This document shows, one piece after another, positions 46,466 through 54,944 of a stretch of 64,000 bases of DNA. The stretch is from Planotetraspora silvatica. Lineage in GTDB: Bacteria > Actinomycetota > Actinomycetes > Streptosporangiales > Streptosporangiaceae. The notes beneath the pieces were generated by a model, which worked only from the letters and a program-made list of their open reading frames with translations, was not told the origin of the DNA and did not search any database. The stretch spans positions 434,001 through 498,000 of the forward strand of contig NZ_BOOQ01000002.1 in NCBI RefSeq assembly GCF_016863315.1. The letters are read 5' to 3'. A program made the position numbers and the translations under genes. The first letter of the stretch is position 1; the number at the start of each line of letters is the position of its first letter.

Positions 46466-48268
46466 ATGCTGACCGTCATGTCTGACACGGGTGAGGTGCG
46501 TGAGGCGTTCCGCCGGGCGTCCGCGCTCGTCGCCGACCACCGCGCCGACCTCGACCAGGCCGTGCATCTGATGGCCGCCCACGCGTGGGTCGGCGGCGGC
46601 GCGCCCCGCTTCGCCGCCGAGCTGTCCAGGCACCGCGCGATACTGCAGTCGTGCCTGGAGACCGCTCTGGCGGAGATCTCCCGGCTGGTCGTACGGCACG
46701 GCATGCTCCCGCCGGGGATGCCCTCCGCCCAGACGTCGGTGACGAGCATGACCGCCACCTCGAGCGCCTTCCGCGGCGTGAACGTCGAGACGATGAACGG
46801 ACTGGTCTGCGCACTCGAACGGGCCGCGGAGCGGATGTCCGATCTTTCCGTGCGGCTGCACGCCGAGCTCGCCGTGCTCTGCCTGCCGACCAACGCGGGA
46901 TGGGACGTGGCGCACAGCGCCGACTGGGCCCGCGGGCAGGCTCGCGACCTGAAGCGGCGCCTGTCCTGGATCCAGCGGGCCGAGCCGGACGCCTGGACCC
47001 CCTGGGACAGCGGCGTGGTGCCCTCCGGCGTGATCGGCTTCGGTCTCTTCGAGGCGTTCGCCCCCGACCCCGGCATGGCGGCGGCACTGCTGCGCAGGAT
47101 CGCCGCCGGAGACCACACGGCGCTCATGGCCGTGGTCGCGCTCCAGGAGCAGGGGCAGGACCCGGGCCTGGCGGCCCGCGTCCACACCTGGTGGCGCGGA
47201 CTCCCCCGCGGGCTGCGCGAGCAACTGGTCTCCGCCATGCCGCAGGGGGTCGGGTCGCTCAACGGCCTGCCCGCCTCGATCCGCGACCGGGCCAACCGGC
47301 TGTTCCTCGCCATGGAGAAGGCCCGCCTGCGGACCGAGTCCGCCCGCCTCACCCGCCAGATAGCGGAGTCGGGCGAGCCCACCATGTTCCTGCCGCTCGA
47401 CGCCGTCCTGAGCGCGCTCAAGAGAATCGACATGATCGAGCGGACGCTGGCGCTCGGCGGCGCCGACGGCCATCCGCCCGTCTTCCTGCTCTCCTTCAAC
47501 CACGCGGGGCTCGGCCGGCTCGTCGTCTCCTGGGGCGATCCCGACACGGCGGATACGACCGTCACCTACGTCCCCGGGCTGGGTACGCGGCTGGACACCT
47601 TCGACGAGGGCGTCGAGCGTGCCCGGCGCCTCTGGCAGCAGTGCCAGACGACCGCGGGCGACAGACGGGTCGCCTCGATCGCCTGGCTGGGTTACGACGC
47701 TCCCCAGCTCGATCCTGGGATCGTGTCGCCCAGCCGCTCGGTCGCGATGGGAGGCGCCGCCGACAGGGGCGCGGGCGCACTGGCCGCCTTCGTCGACGGC
47801 CTGCACGCCGCCCATCAGCCGGTCGCCTCCGCCAGGAACGTGCTCCTCGGGCACAGTTACGGCTCCCTGGTCACAGGAAAGGCCGCCGTCCTGCGTCCCG
47901 GGCTCCTGGCCGACGACATCATCTTCGTGGGCAGCCCCGGCGTCGGGGTCGAGCACGCGAGCGATCTCGGACTCGCGCCCGGCCATGTCTGGGTCGGCGA
48001 GGCAGGTAACGATCCGGTCGCCTATCTCGGCAGGTTCGCGGCCGATCCGGGCGACACCGGCTTCGGCGCCCGGCGATTCCTCGTCGAGCGCAGCGTGATC
48101 ACCGAAGCCCACTCCAACTACTGGAAACCCTATTCGGCTTCCCTGCGCAACATGGCGATGATCGTCAACAGCCAGTCCACACACCTGATCAAGGCCGAGC
48201 CTCTGTCGCAACCGCAGTTGCTGATGCCCGAACTCGCTCCCCCGGCGGTGAGAGAGCTCAACAGATGA
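46466..48268 (+). CDS. DUF1023 alpha/beta-hydrolase with N-terminal helical domain
   Basis: This is a 600-residue protein. The first about 150 residues are helical and resemble WXG100-like or ESX-type N-terminal helices. The C-terminal half is a DUF1023 alpha/beta-hydrolase domain: VTYVPGLGTRLDTFDEGVER, SIAWLGYDAPQLDP, nucleophile elbow LLGHSYGSLVTGKAAV, acid region WVGEAGNDPVAYLGRF, and the final EAHSNYWKPYS with the likely catalytic histidine. The substrate is unknown, possibly a lipid or ester. ATG codons at 46466 and 46478 are both possible. The stop overlaps the ATG of a lipoprotein gene, so the two are co-translated. Confidence 0.82.
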   Translation: MLTVMSDTGEVREAFRRASALVADHRADLDQAVHLMAAHAWVGGGAPRFAAELSRHRAILQSCLETALAEISRLVVRHGMLPPGMPSAQTSVTSMTATSSAFRGVNVETMNGLVCALERAAERMSDLSVRLHAELAVLCLPTNAGWDVAHSADWARGQARDLKRRLSWIQRAEPDAWTPWDSGVVPSGVIGFGLFEAFAPDPGMAAALLRRIAAGDHTALMAVVALQEQGQDPGLAARVHTWWRGLPRGLREQLVSAMPQGVGSLNGLPASIRDRANRLFLAMEKARLRTESARLTRQIAESGEPTMFLPLDAVLSALKRIDMIERTLALGGADGHPPVFLLSFNHAGLGRLVVSWGDPDTADTTVTYVPGLGTRLDTFDEGVERARRLWQQCQTTAGDRRVASIAWLGYDAPQLDPGIVSPSRSVAMGGAADRGAGALAAFVDGLHAAHQPVASARNVLLGHSYGSLVTGKAAVLRPGLLADDIIFVGSPGVGVEHASDLGLAPGHVWVGEAGNDPVAYLGRFAADPGDTGFGARRFLVERSVITEAHSNYWKPYSASLRNMAMIVNSQSTHLIKAEPLSQPQLLMPELAPPAVRELNR

Positions 48269-48768
48269 CATCCCTCCGGCAGCACGCCTCAATGGGCGCC
48301 CTCCTGCTGGCCATGCTGGCCGGCTGCACGGAACCAAGGTCTTCCATGCCCCAAACGATCACTCCGACGCAGGCCCTGACGCGTGTGGAACAGCTCCTGA
48401 CGAGCACCGCTTCCGTCCTTGATCCCGGCCCGCGACTGGAGCTCAACGCCATCTTTCCGACCGCCTCCTCATGCCTCGATCCCGGCCCGGCGGAATCCTC
48501 GAAGCAGGTGGTGATCAGCCGCGCGTACTGGCTGCGTGACGTTCCCGCCTCAGCCAACACGGCCATCGCCCGCCAGGTCATGGATCACTGGAAACAGCAG
48601 GGACACGTCATCACCGGCACAGGCGGCGTGGAGGCCGGGCACCCCAACATCTCGGGCGAGACGCGTCCCGATGGTTTCATCCTGGCGTTGGGCTGGGCGG
48701 AGGGGAACCACCTCTATCTCGCCGCCACCTCCCCCTGCGTCTGGCCTGACGGGACGCCCGAGCCATAG
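48265..48768 (+). CDS. Small lipoprotein coupled to the DUF1023 hydrolase
   Basis: This is a 167-residue lipoprotein of unknown function. The signal peptide (MTSLRQHASMGALLLAMLAG) ends with lipobox cysteine LAGC. The mature part has two Cys residues that could pair (SSCLDPGP and SPCVWPDG) and a mixed alpha/beta pattern including RAYWLRDVPASANTAIARQV and HWKQQGHVITG. Its ATG lies inside the upstream TGA (ATGA), so it is made together with the hydrolase and may be its membrane partner. Confidence 0.8.
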   Translation: MTSLRQHASMGALLLAMLAGCTEPRSSMPQTITPTQALTRVEQLLTSTASVLDPGPRLELNAIFPTASSCLDPGPAESSKQVVISRAYWLRDVPASANTAIARQVMDHWKQQGHVITGTGGVEAGHPNISGETRPDGFILALGWAEGNHLYLAATSPCVWPDGTPEP

Positions 48769-48847
48769 GGGACATCTCGCCAAGTGGGTTGCCGAGCCGG
48801 GACTCGGTAACCTACGAAAGGTCGAAAATGTTCAGGAGTGTGGGATT

Positions 48848-49969
48848 GTGCGCGTTGTTGATGCTTTCCGGCAGACCTATGGCGGCGAGCCCGCAGGGGT
48901 GTGGCACGCACCGGGCCGGGTCAACCTGATCGGGGAGCACACCGACTACAACGACGGGTTCGTGTTGCCGTTCGCCGTTCCGTGGGGCGTCACGGCCGCG
49001 GTGCGCCCGCGCGAGGACGACACCGTCCGTCTCAGGTCGCTCCAGGCGTCCGCCGAACCCCAGGTCCTCGAGCAGATCGACCAGGCCGAGGGCTGGGCGC
49101 GTTATGCGGCCGGGGTCTTCTGGGTCATGCGCCAGGAGGGCCTCCCCATCCGCGGTGCCGACATCGTGATCGACGGCGACGTGCCGCAGGGCGCAGGATT
49201 GTCGTCCAGCGCGGCCCTCGAGGTCGCCGTCGCGGTCGCCCTCGACGACCTGTACGGCCTGGGCCGGCCCAAGATCGAGCTGGCCAGGATCGCGCAGAAG
49301 GCCGAGAACGACTTCGTCGGCATGCCGTGCGGGATCATGGACCAGGCGGCCTCCGTCCTCAGCAAGCAGGGCCATGCGCTGTTCCTCGACTGCCGATCGC
49401 TGGCCTCCCGCGCGGTCCCGCTCGACCTGGCCGCGCACGGGCTGCAGCTGCTGATCATCAACACCGGCGTCCATCACGAGCTGGCCGACGGCCAGTACGC
49501 CCGCCGCCGCCAGGACTGCGAGAACGCCGCCAAGCACCTGGGCGTCGCCTCCCTGCGAGACGTCACCGACCTCGCGGGCGCCCTCCAGAAGCTGACGGGC
49601 GACGAGCGCAAGAGGACGCAGCACGTCGTGACGGAGAACCACCGGGTCGAGGCCCTCATCGGGCTGCTGCGCGCGGGAGCCGTACCGGAGATCGGGGCCC
49701 TGCTCATCGCCTCCCATCTCTCGCTCCGTGACCAGTTCGAGGTCTCCTGCCCAGAGCTGGACGTGGCGGTCGAGGCGGCGGTCAAGGGCGGAGCGAGGGG
49801 CGCCAGGATGACGGGGGGCGGCTTCGGCGGCTCGGCCATCGCCCTGGTCGCCGAGGAGAAGGCGGATCGGGTGCGGGAGGAGGTTCTCCGCGCCTACGAC
49901 GAGCGCGGCTGGGCCGCTCCGACGATCTTCCTGGCGCCGGCAGCGGCCGGCGCGCGCAGGCTCGCCTAG
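48848..49969 (+). CDS. galK: Galactokinase
   Basis: This 373-residue GHMP kinase phosphorylates galactose at C1, the first step of the Leloir pathway. It shows the galactokinase signature GRVNLIGEHTDYNDGFVLP, the ATP-binding GAGLSSSAALEVA and the C-terminal MTGGGFGGSAIALV; MPCGIMDQ marks the sugar site. The GTG at 48848 is chosen for the CAGGAG site nine bases upstream; the frame is open further left but without family similarity. galT and galE are not adjacent, so the pathway genes are scattered. Confidence 0.95.
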   Translation: MRVVDAFRQTYGGEPAGVWHAPGRVNLIGEHTDYNDGFVLPFAVPWGVTAAVRPREDDTVRLRSLQASAEPQVLEQIDQAEGWARYAAGVFWVMRQEGLPIRGADIVIDGDVPQGAGLSSSAALEVAVAVALDDLYGLGRPKIELARIAQKAENDFVGMPCGIMDQAASVLSKQGHALFLDCRSLASRAVPLDLAAHGLQLLIINTGVHHELADGQYARRRQDCENAAKHLGVASLRDVTDLAGALQKLTGDERKRTQHVVTENHRVEALIGLLRAGAVPEIGALLIASHLSLRDQFEVSCPELDVAVEAAVKGGARGARMTGGGFGGSAIALVAEEKADRVREEVLRAYDERGWAAPTIFLAPAAAGARRLA

Positions 49970-50012
49970 CCACGGCCGCGATCCCGGTCGAACGGGTCCG
50001 GCTTTCCGCTGC

Positions 50013-50783
50013 TCAGCCGAGCGGCGGGAAGTCCGGTGGGCGGTGTTCGAGGAAGCTGGCCACGCCCTCGGCGAAGTCGGCCCGTTCGAACGACTCCCGC
50101 ATCAGTCCCTCCGCCGCCTCCCTCGACTCGTCGAGAGACCCGCTCCAGTCGCCCCACACCTGCCGTTTCATCACCGCCATCGACGCGGGCGAGCACCATG
50201 TGGCCAGCTCCCTCGCGTAGGCCAGGGTCTCGTCCATGAGCCGGTCACGCGGTACGGCCCGGCCCGCCAGGCCGAGCTCGTACGCCTCCGAACCCGTGAA
50301 CACGCGGCCGGACAGCAGCAGGTCCATCGCCCTGGCCTGCCCGGCGAGCTTGGGGAGGATCCAGGCCAGGCCGTACTCGGCGACGAGGCCCCGGCGCGAG
50401 AAGGCGGTCGTCCACTTGGCGTCGGCGGCGGTGAACACGATGTCGCACACAAGGGCGTGGACCATGCCCAGCCCGGCGCAGGCGCCGTTCACCGCGGCGA
50501 TCACCGGCTTGCGGATCGTCACGGGGAAGGTGTTGGGCCGGGCGTCCGGTTTGCCGTCGTAATCCCCCGTCTGTATGGCTGTCAGGGTCGCGAAGTCGGC
50601 GCCGGCGCAGAAACCCCTCCCCGCGCCGGTGACCACGATGACCCTGACCGACGGATCCCGCTCGGCCTCCTCGAGGAGGTCGAAGTAGCGCCGTCCCATC
50701 TCGTCGGTCCACGCGTTCAGCCGTTCCGGCCGGTTGAACGTGAGAATCCGCACACCACCGTCGTCCTCGGACAGCACCACCAT
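50013..50783 (-). CDS. Enoyl-CoA hydratase/isomerase family protein
   Basis: This is a 256-residue crotonase-fold enzyme. It has the oxyanion-hole segments GRGFCAGADFATL and VNGACAGLGMVHALVCD, and the catalytic-glutamate region RRGLVAEYGLAWILPKLAG. The residue pattern is of the general enoyl-CoA hydratase class; the acyl substrate cannot be defined. GGGGAGG precedes the ATG at 50783. It lies just downstream of the nitric oxide synthase gene on the same strand (65 bp), but a functional tie is not evident. Confidence 0.88.
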   Translation of the reverse strand: MVVLSEDDGGVRILTFNRPERLNAWTDEMGRRYFDLLEEAERDPSVRVIVVTGAGRGFCAGADFATLTAIQTGDYDGKPDARPNTFPVTIRKPVIAAVNGACAGLGMVHALVCDIVFTAADAKWTTAFSRRGLVAEYGLAWILPKLAGQARAMDLLLSGRVFTGSEAYELGLAGRAVPRDRLMDETLAYARELATWCSPASMAVMKRQVWGDWSGSLDESREAAEGLMRESFERADFAEGVASFLEHRPPDFPPLG

Positions 50784-50848
50784 GTCGACCTCCCCTACCG
50801 AATTATGTTCTACACCGGGAGGGGTCCCTCCGTGAACCTCCCGGGTCG

Positions 50849-52012
50849 CTACTGCCGCAGGCGGCGGGTGAACGTCGGAGTCAACTGCACGTCGTCGTAG
50901 TAACGGTGGAACACGGGGGTGGCCGCTCCCGACAGGGGTGGCACGATCCAGGACCAGTCCGCCGGGCAGACACGGCCGCTGCGCTCCTCCTTCTCCAGAT
51001 GGATCATGAAGCGCCTGGCCTCGGTGTGGTGATCGGTCACGGCGACTCCGTCCTCCTCGAAGGAGTGCAGGACGGCCAGGTTCAGTTCGATGAGGGCCTG
51101 GTCGCGCCAGAGCGTGCGGTCGTGCGACATGTCCAGGCCGAGCCGCTCGGCGACCACTCCGAGCTGGTCGTACCGGTCCGCGTCCGCGAGGTTGCGGGCG
51201 CCGATCTCGGTGCCCATGTACCAGCCGTTGAAGGGCGCGCACGGATAGCGGATGCCGCCGATCTCCAGGCACATGTTCGAGATGACCGGTACGGCATGCC
51301 ATTTCAGCCCGAGCTCGGCGAACCACCGGAACGTCGGGTGCCGGAGGGGGACTTCGAGGACGACCTCGGGGGGCAGACCTCGCAGGGCAGGTGTGCCCTT
51401 GGCCTCGATGATGAGTGGAAGGACGTCGAATCTGGTGCCGCGCCCGCGCCAGCCCAGTCGTATGGCGGCCTCGGTCAACTCGGCGTTCGCGGGGTCGCCG
51501 ACGACCGATCCGTCGGGCCGCGTGTACCCGGCGTACCGGATGAGCTGGTCGTTCCAGATCACCGGGGCCTGCTCGCCGGGCCTGTCCGGCGCGAACACGG
51601 TGATCGTGGGCCGGATCTTGCCCTTGTTGGTGGCCACCCGGAGGTGTTCCACGGACTCCTCCGCGACACCGTCGGCCGTGTCGACGTGCCGGCGATCTCG
51701 GACACGGAGGGATTTCCAGTAGAGCCGGCCGATGCACTTGTTGCTGTTGCGCCACGCCACCCGAGCCCCGAAGGCGAGCTCCCCTGGCGTGTGCGTGTAG
51801 GTGCCTGTCTGGGAGATCTCTCGGGCGACCTCGCGAAGCCTGGGCTTGACCGACCCCGCGGACGGGTTCTCCGCGTGGTAGAGCCGGATGAAATCCTCAG
51901 CCTCCCCCTTGTCGATGCCCTCCTCGCATCCTGGTTCCTGCACGGCTTCCGTAACCTGCTTGGACCTGAACCATGTCAGCACGACCGCCACACACTTCGT
52001 ACTCACGGACAT
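50849..52012 (-). CDS. nos: Nitric oxide synthase oxygenase (bacterial NOS)
   Basis: This 387-residue protein is the heme oxygenase domain alone, as in bacterial NOS, which oxidises L-arginine to citrulline and NO using cellular reductases. The heme-thiolate cysteine is C93 in AWRNSNKCIGRLYWK. The substrate and pterin site shows IRYPCAPFNGWYMGTEIGAR with the arginine-binding glutamate, and HDRTLWRDQALIELN and VCPADWSWIVPP are also typical. There is no zinc-binding N-terminal hook or reductase domain. The ATG at 52012 has only a weak ribosome site. The upstream region holds a 13-bp palindrome (52108). Confidence 0.94.
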   Translation of the reverse strand: MSVSTKCVAVVLTWFRSKQVTEAVQEPGCEEGIDKGEAEDFIRLYHAENPSAGSVKPRLREVAREISQTGTYTHTPGELAFGARVAWRNSNKCIGRLYWKSLRVRDRRHVDTADGVAEESVEHLRVATNKGKIRPTITVFAPDRPGEQAPVIWNDQLIRYAGYTRPDGSVVGDPANAELTEAAIRLGWRGRGTRFDVLPLIIEAKGTPALRGLPPEVVLEVPLRHPTFRWFAELGLKWHAVPVISNMCLEIGGIRYPCAPFNGWYMGTEIGARNLADADRYDQLGVVAERLGLDMSHDRTLWRDQALIELNLAVLHSFEEDGVAVTDHHTEARRFMIHLEKEERSGRVCPADWSWIVPPLSGAATPVFHRYYDDVQLTPTFTRRLRQ

Positions 52013-52107
52013 CACGCCGGTTCCGGGGTGGCGATGACGCCCTCTGCCGCAGTGGCCCTCACCCCACTGCGCGTTTGTGGTCCGCGGCAGCCACGACCTC
52101 TCAGAAA

Positions 52108-52120
52108 AGGCGCAGCGCCT
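52108..52120. promoter_or_regulatory. 13-bp palindrome upstream of the NOS gene
   Basis: AGGCGC-A-GCGCCT lies 96 bp before the NOS start, within the 357-bp gap between the NOS gene and tRNA-Asn. It may be an operator or a short RNA hairpin. No gene is supported in 52013-52369. Confidence 0.35.
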
Positions 52121-52369
52121 CACATTTTCGGCGAAGTCCCGTGATTTGTCCCCCGCATTTGGATACAAGGGGGCAATCTTCGGGAGAAACGTCCGGAGCC
52201 CCTCTCGGCGCCGCCGGGGGGTGAGCGGGCCGTCGCACAGTCGCCGCGGAGTCGCCGCGCAGGCCACAGGGGTAACGGGAGGGTTCGGGGGATCGGCGAC
52301 GGCCGCGAACCCCAGACACACGAAACCCCGGCCCGGCGATCTGAGGTCGCCATGTGACCGGGGTCAGCG

Positions 52370-52442
52370 CTCCCGCGATAGGACTCGAACCTATAACCTG
52401 CCGGTTAACAGCCGGCTGCTCTGCCGATTGAGCTACACGGGA
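52370..52442 (-). tRNA. tRNA-Asn (GTT)
   Basis: On the minus strand a 73-base tRNA folds fully. The acceptor stem pairs TCCCGTG with CGCGGGA (one G-T pair), and the D arm is GCTC...GAGC. The anticodon arm GCCGG-CTGTTAA-CCGGC carries anticodon GTT, and the T arm is ATAGG-TTCGAGT-CCTAT. The discriminator base is G. CCA is not encoded. Confidence 0.96.
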
Positions 52443-52597
52443 TTGCGGTGACACCGCCTGATCGGGCCTTGCGGTCCATCTTGCGGCGCGGAACTAGATT
52501 AGCGCACTCCTGGGGGAGTCTGTCACGTCCATTCCGCTTGGATAGATGCAGGCCTCCGGGGTAGAAGGGGCGGAGAGCACGAGCGCGGAGGTGGAAG

Positions 52598-52897
52598 ATG
52601 CGGTACAAGGCGATGTTCGCCGCCGGGCTGGCCATCGGTTACGTCCTGGGAACCCGAGCCGGGCGTGAGCGCTACGAGCAGATCAAGCGCGCCGCACAGC
52701 GGGTGGCGGACAGCCCGAGCGTCCAGGAGGCGGCGGGACTGGTCGGCGCTCAGGCTTCCAAGGTGGCGGGCAAGGCGAAGGATCTGGCCGGCGACAAGTT
52801 CGGCGGCAAGTTCCTGAAGAGGCAGGACGCCTGGGAGGACGAGAGGGTGGGCGTGGCGACCGGCTGGCCGAACGCCGACCCCGACCGGATCACCTGA
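52598..52897 (+). CDS. Small YtxH-like membrane-associated protein
   Basis: This is a 99-residue protein with an N-terminal hydrophobic segment containing a glycine-rich GYVLGTRAGRERYEQI turn, followed by a long amphipathic helix rich in Ala, Lys and Gln (RAAQRVADSPSVQEAAGLVG) and a short acidic tail. This layout resembles YtxH-type general-stress proteins of actinobacteria. The function is unknown. GGAGGTGGAAG precedes the ATG. Confidence 0.8.
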   Translation: MRYKAMFAAGLAIGYVLGTRAGRERYEQIKRAAQRVADSPSVQEAAGLVGAQASKVAGKAKDLAGDKFGGKFLKRQDAWEDERVGVATGWPNADPDRIT

Positions 52898-52964
52898 GCG
52901 ACCCGCACAGCACGACGAGCCCCTGGCCCAGGCCGGGGGCTTGCGCTCGTCCGGGCCCGCGTTC

Positions 52965-53483
52965 TCAGACGCCGAGGCTCCGCCGTACCTCTTCCAGTGC
53001 CTGCTCCGCGAGCGCCCGCAGTCCGGGGTCGGACGAATCAAGGCCCGGATCGAAGATGAACTCCCACCGGGGGGTGTCGTATCCCGGCACCCTCCGGGCG
53101 ACCAGCCGCACTCCCCCGCGCGCGTCGAGCTGGACCCGTCTGCTGGCCACGATCGAGGCGGTGACCCGCTCACGGACCGTCTCAGGCAGCAGGCCGGGCT
53201 CGGGCAGCAGAACGCGGTGCGAGACGCCGTCGGTCATCGTGACCGTTACGCCCTCCTCGTCCCAGACCGCCTTGTCCATGAGGTGCCACGGAAGCCGCTG
53301 GCCGTCAGGCAGGTGCAGCGCGTGCGTGGTGGCCACAACATGGTCACCTTCGGCTACCAGTGCGTGGCTGATCACCCGCTCACGCGGATCCAGGGCGAGA
53401 GCCGTACGGACCTCGGAGGGCAGACGGCGAGACCCGAACCGTCCCCCGGATAGGCCGAAAAGAGACAACTTCGAACCAGCCAA
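52965..53483 (-). CDS. Conserved hypothetical protein
   Basis: This is a 172-residue soluble protein I cannot assign to a named family. It reads as an all-beta N-terminal half (ALALDPRERVISHALVAEGD, WHLMDKAVWDEEGVTVTMTD) and a helical C-terminus (DPGLRALAEQALEEVRRSLG). The segments look like those of a conserved actinobacterial protein that often sits near housekeeping genes. It has good codon bias and starts 3' of no obvious partner; rpoD lies 175 bp to the right on the same strand. Confidence 0.75.
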   Translation of the reverse strand: MAGSKLSLFGLSGGRFGSRRLPSEVRTALALDPRERVISHALVAEGDHVVATTHALHLPDGQRLPWHLMDKAVWDEEGVTVTMTDGVSHRVLLPEPGLLPETVRERVTASIVASRRVQLDARGGVRLVARRVPGYDTPRWEFIFDPGLDSSDPGLRALAEQALEEVRRSLGV

Positions 53484-53619
53484 CGAGCACCGCCACTGAG
53501 CACGACCATTGATACCGGCAGGCTATCCGGCGCGCGGCCCGTGGCCGAATCCGCCCGGCGGCGCCGAGCCCGGGCACGGGGGGACGCCGGGCCGCAGGCC
53601 GGGACGCGGGACCCGAGGC

Positions 53620-53652
53620 GCGGGGCCCCGCCTGAGGCAGGCGAGACCCCGC
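53620..53652 (-). terminator. Terminator downstream of rpoD
   Basis: Read on the minus strand, GCGGGGTCTCGCCTG and CAGGCGGGGCCCCGC pair over 15 bp (two G-U pairs in RNA) around a 3-base loop, seven bases after the rpoD stop. This is a strong terminator-like stem. Confidence 0.75.
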
Positions 53653-53658
53653 ACGGGG

Positions 53659-54810
53659 TCAGTCGAGGTAGTCCCGGAGCATCTGCGCCCGGGTCGGGTG
53701 GCGCAGCTTGGCCAGCGTCTTGGACTCGATCTGCCGGATCCGTTCGCGTGTCACGCCGAACTCGCGGCCGACCTCCTCCAGCGTCCGCGGATGGCCGTCG
53801 GCCAGGCCGAACCGGAGCTGGATGATCCGCTGCTCACGTTCGGACAGCGTCGCCAGGATGTCGTCGAGCTGGTCCTGCAGCATGATGAACGCCGCCGCCT
53901 CGATCGGCACCACGGCGTCGGCGTCCTCGATGAAGTCGCCGAGGTCGGAGTCCTCCTCACCGATCGGCGACTGGAGCGAGACCGGCTCCTGAGCGATCCG
54001 CTGGATCTCCACCACACGGTCGATGGGCAGACCCATCTCCCCCGCGATCTCCTCGGGAGCGGGCTCCCTGCCGAGATCCTGGTGAAGCTGGCGTTGCACC
54101 CGGACCAATTTGTTGATCGTTTCGACCATATGGACCGGAATTCGGATCGTGCGCGCCTGATCCGCTATCGCCCGGGTGATCGCTTGACGAATCCACCAGG
54201 TGGCATACGTCGAGAACTTATAACCCTTGGTGTAGTCGAATTTCTCGACGGCGCGGATGAGCCCGAGATTGCCCTCCTGGATGAGATCGAGAAAGAGCAT
54301 TCCGCGGCCCACGTATCGCTTGGCGATCGAGACCACCAGCCTGAGGTTCGCCTCGATGAGCCGTTGCTTGGCCCGGACGCCCTCCCAGACGAGATCCTCG
54401 AACTCCGGACGGGCGAGCCGGAGCGCGGTGTTCTCGCACAGCTTGTCCTCGGCGAACAGCCCGGCCTCGATGGCCTTGGCGAGCTCCACCTCCTCCTCAG
54501 CCGTCAGCAGCGGAACTCGGCCGATCTCCCTCAGGTAGATCCTGACCAGGTCACTCGTTGGAGCTCGTTTGGCAACGTCCTCCTCGTCGGGCTTGCTGGG
54601 CTCCTCATCCCCTTGCGGTTCGAGGACCTCAACGCCGTTCTCAGCGAGCATGCGCACGACGCGCTCAAGCGCGTCGGCAGGCAGCTCTGACCGGTCGAGC
54701 GCGGAGGCCACGTCATCTATCGTGACGCTTCCGCGTTCCCTTCCCTTAGCGACGAGCTCCGCCACCTGGTCTACCGATGGCGGCCTGCTTGGCAGCACCG
54801 ATGCACCCAC
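53659..54810 (-). CDS. rpoD: RNA polymerase sigma factor RpoD/HrdB type
   Basis: This is a group 1-type sigma-70 factor of about 383 residues. Region 1.1-like sequence ([20 protein letters not shown]) is followed by region 1.2 ([20 protein letters not shown]). Regions 2.1-2.4 include [20 protein letters not shown] and [20 protein letters not shown], region 3 includes [20 protein letters not shown], and region 4.2 is [20 protein letters not shown]. It lacks the long Lys/Ala-rich N-terminal extension of many actinobacterial principal sigmas. The start is uncertain: GTG at 54810 is preferred because the family-like sequence begins there; a TTG at 54867 would add 19 atypical residues. Its position just after dnaG resembles the classical dnaG-rpoD arrangement. 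Confidence 0.92.
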   Translation of the reverse strand: MGASVLPSRPPSVDQVAELVAKGRERGSVTIDDVASALDRSELPADALERVVRMLAENGVEVLEPQGDEEPSKPDEEDVAKRAPTSDLVRIYLREIGRVPLLTAEEEVELAKAIEAGLFAEDKLCENTALRLARPEFEDLVWEGVRAKQRLIEANLRLVVSIAKRYVGRGMLFLDLIQEGNLGLIRAVEKFDYTKGYKFSTYATWWIRQAITRAIADQARTIRIPVHMVETINKLVRVQRQLHQDLGREPAPEEIAGEMGLPIDRVVEIQRIAQEPVSLQSPIGEEDSDLGDFIEDADAVVPIEAAAFIMLQDQLDDILATLSEREQRIIQLRFGLADGHPRTLEEVGREFGVTRERIRQIESKTLAKLRHPTRAQMLRDYLD

Positions 54811-54944
54811 GGAACACAGTCTGCAATATAGATACGGGAAAATGGCAGGCCTATTTTTGGCACTCAAGGTAAGACAGAATCCAACACCGTATTGAGATCA
54901 AAAATAATGTTTGACCATCGCGAGATGTGGACAGGAAGGTTTAT

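Noticed and set aside
52370-52442. tRNA-Asn as attachment site of an integrated element
   Set aside because: No integrase, no second partial tRNA end and no codon-use shift were found on either side.
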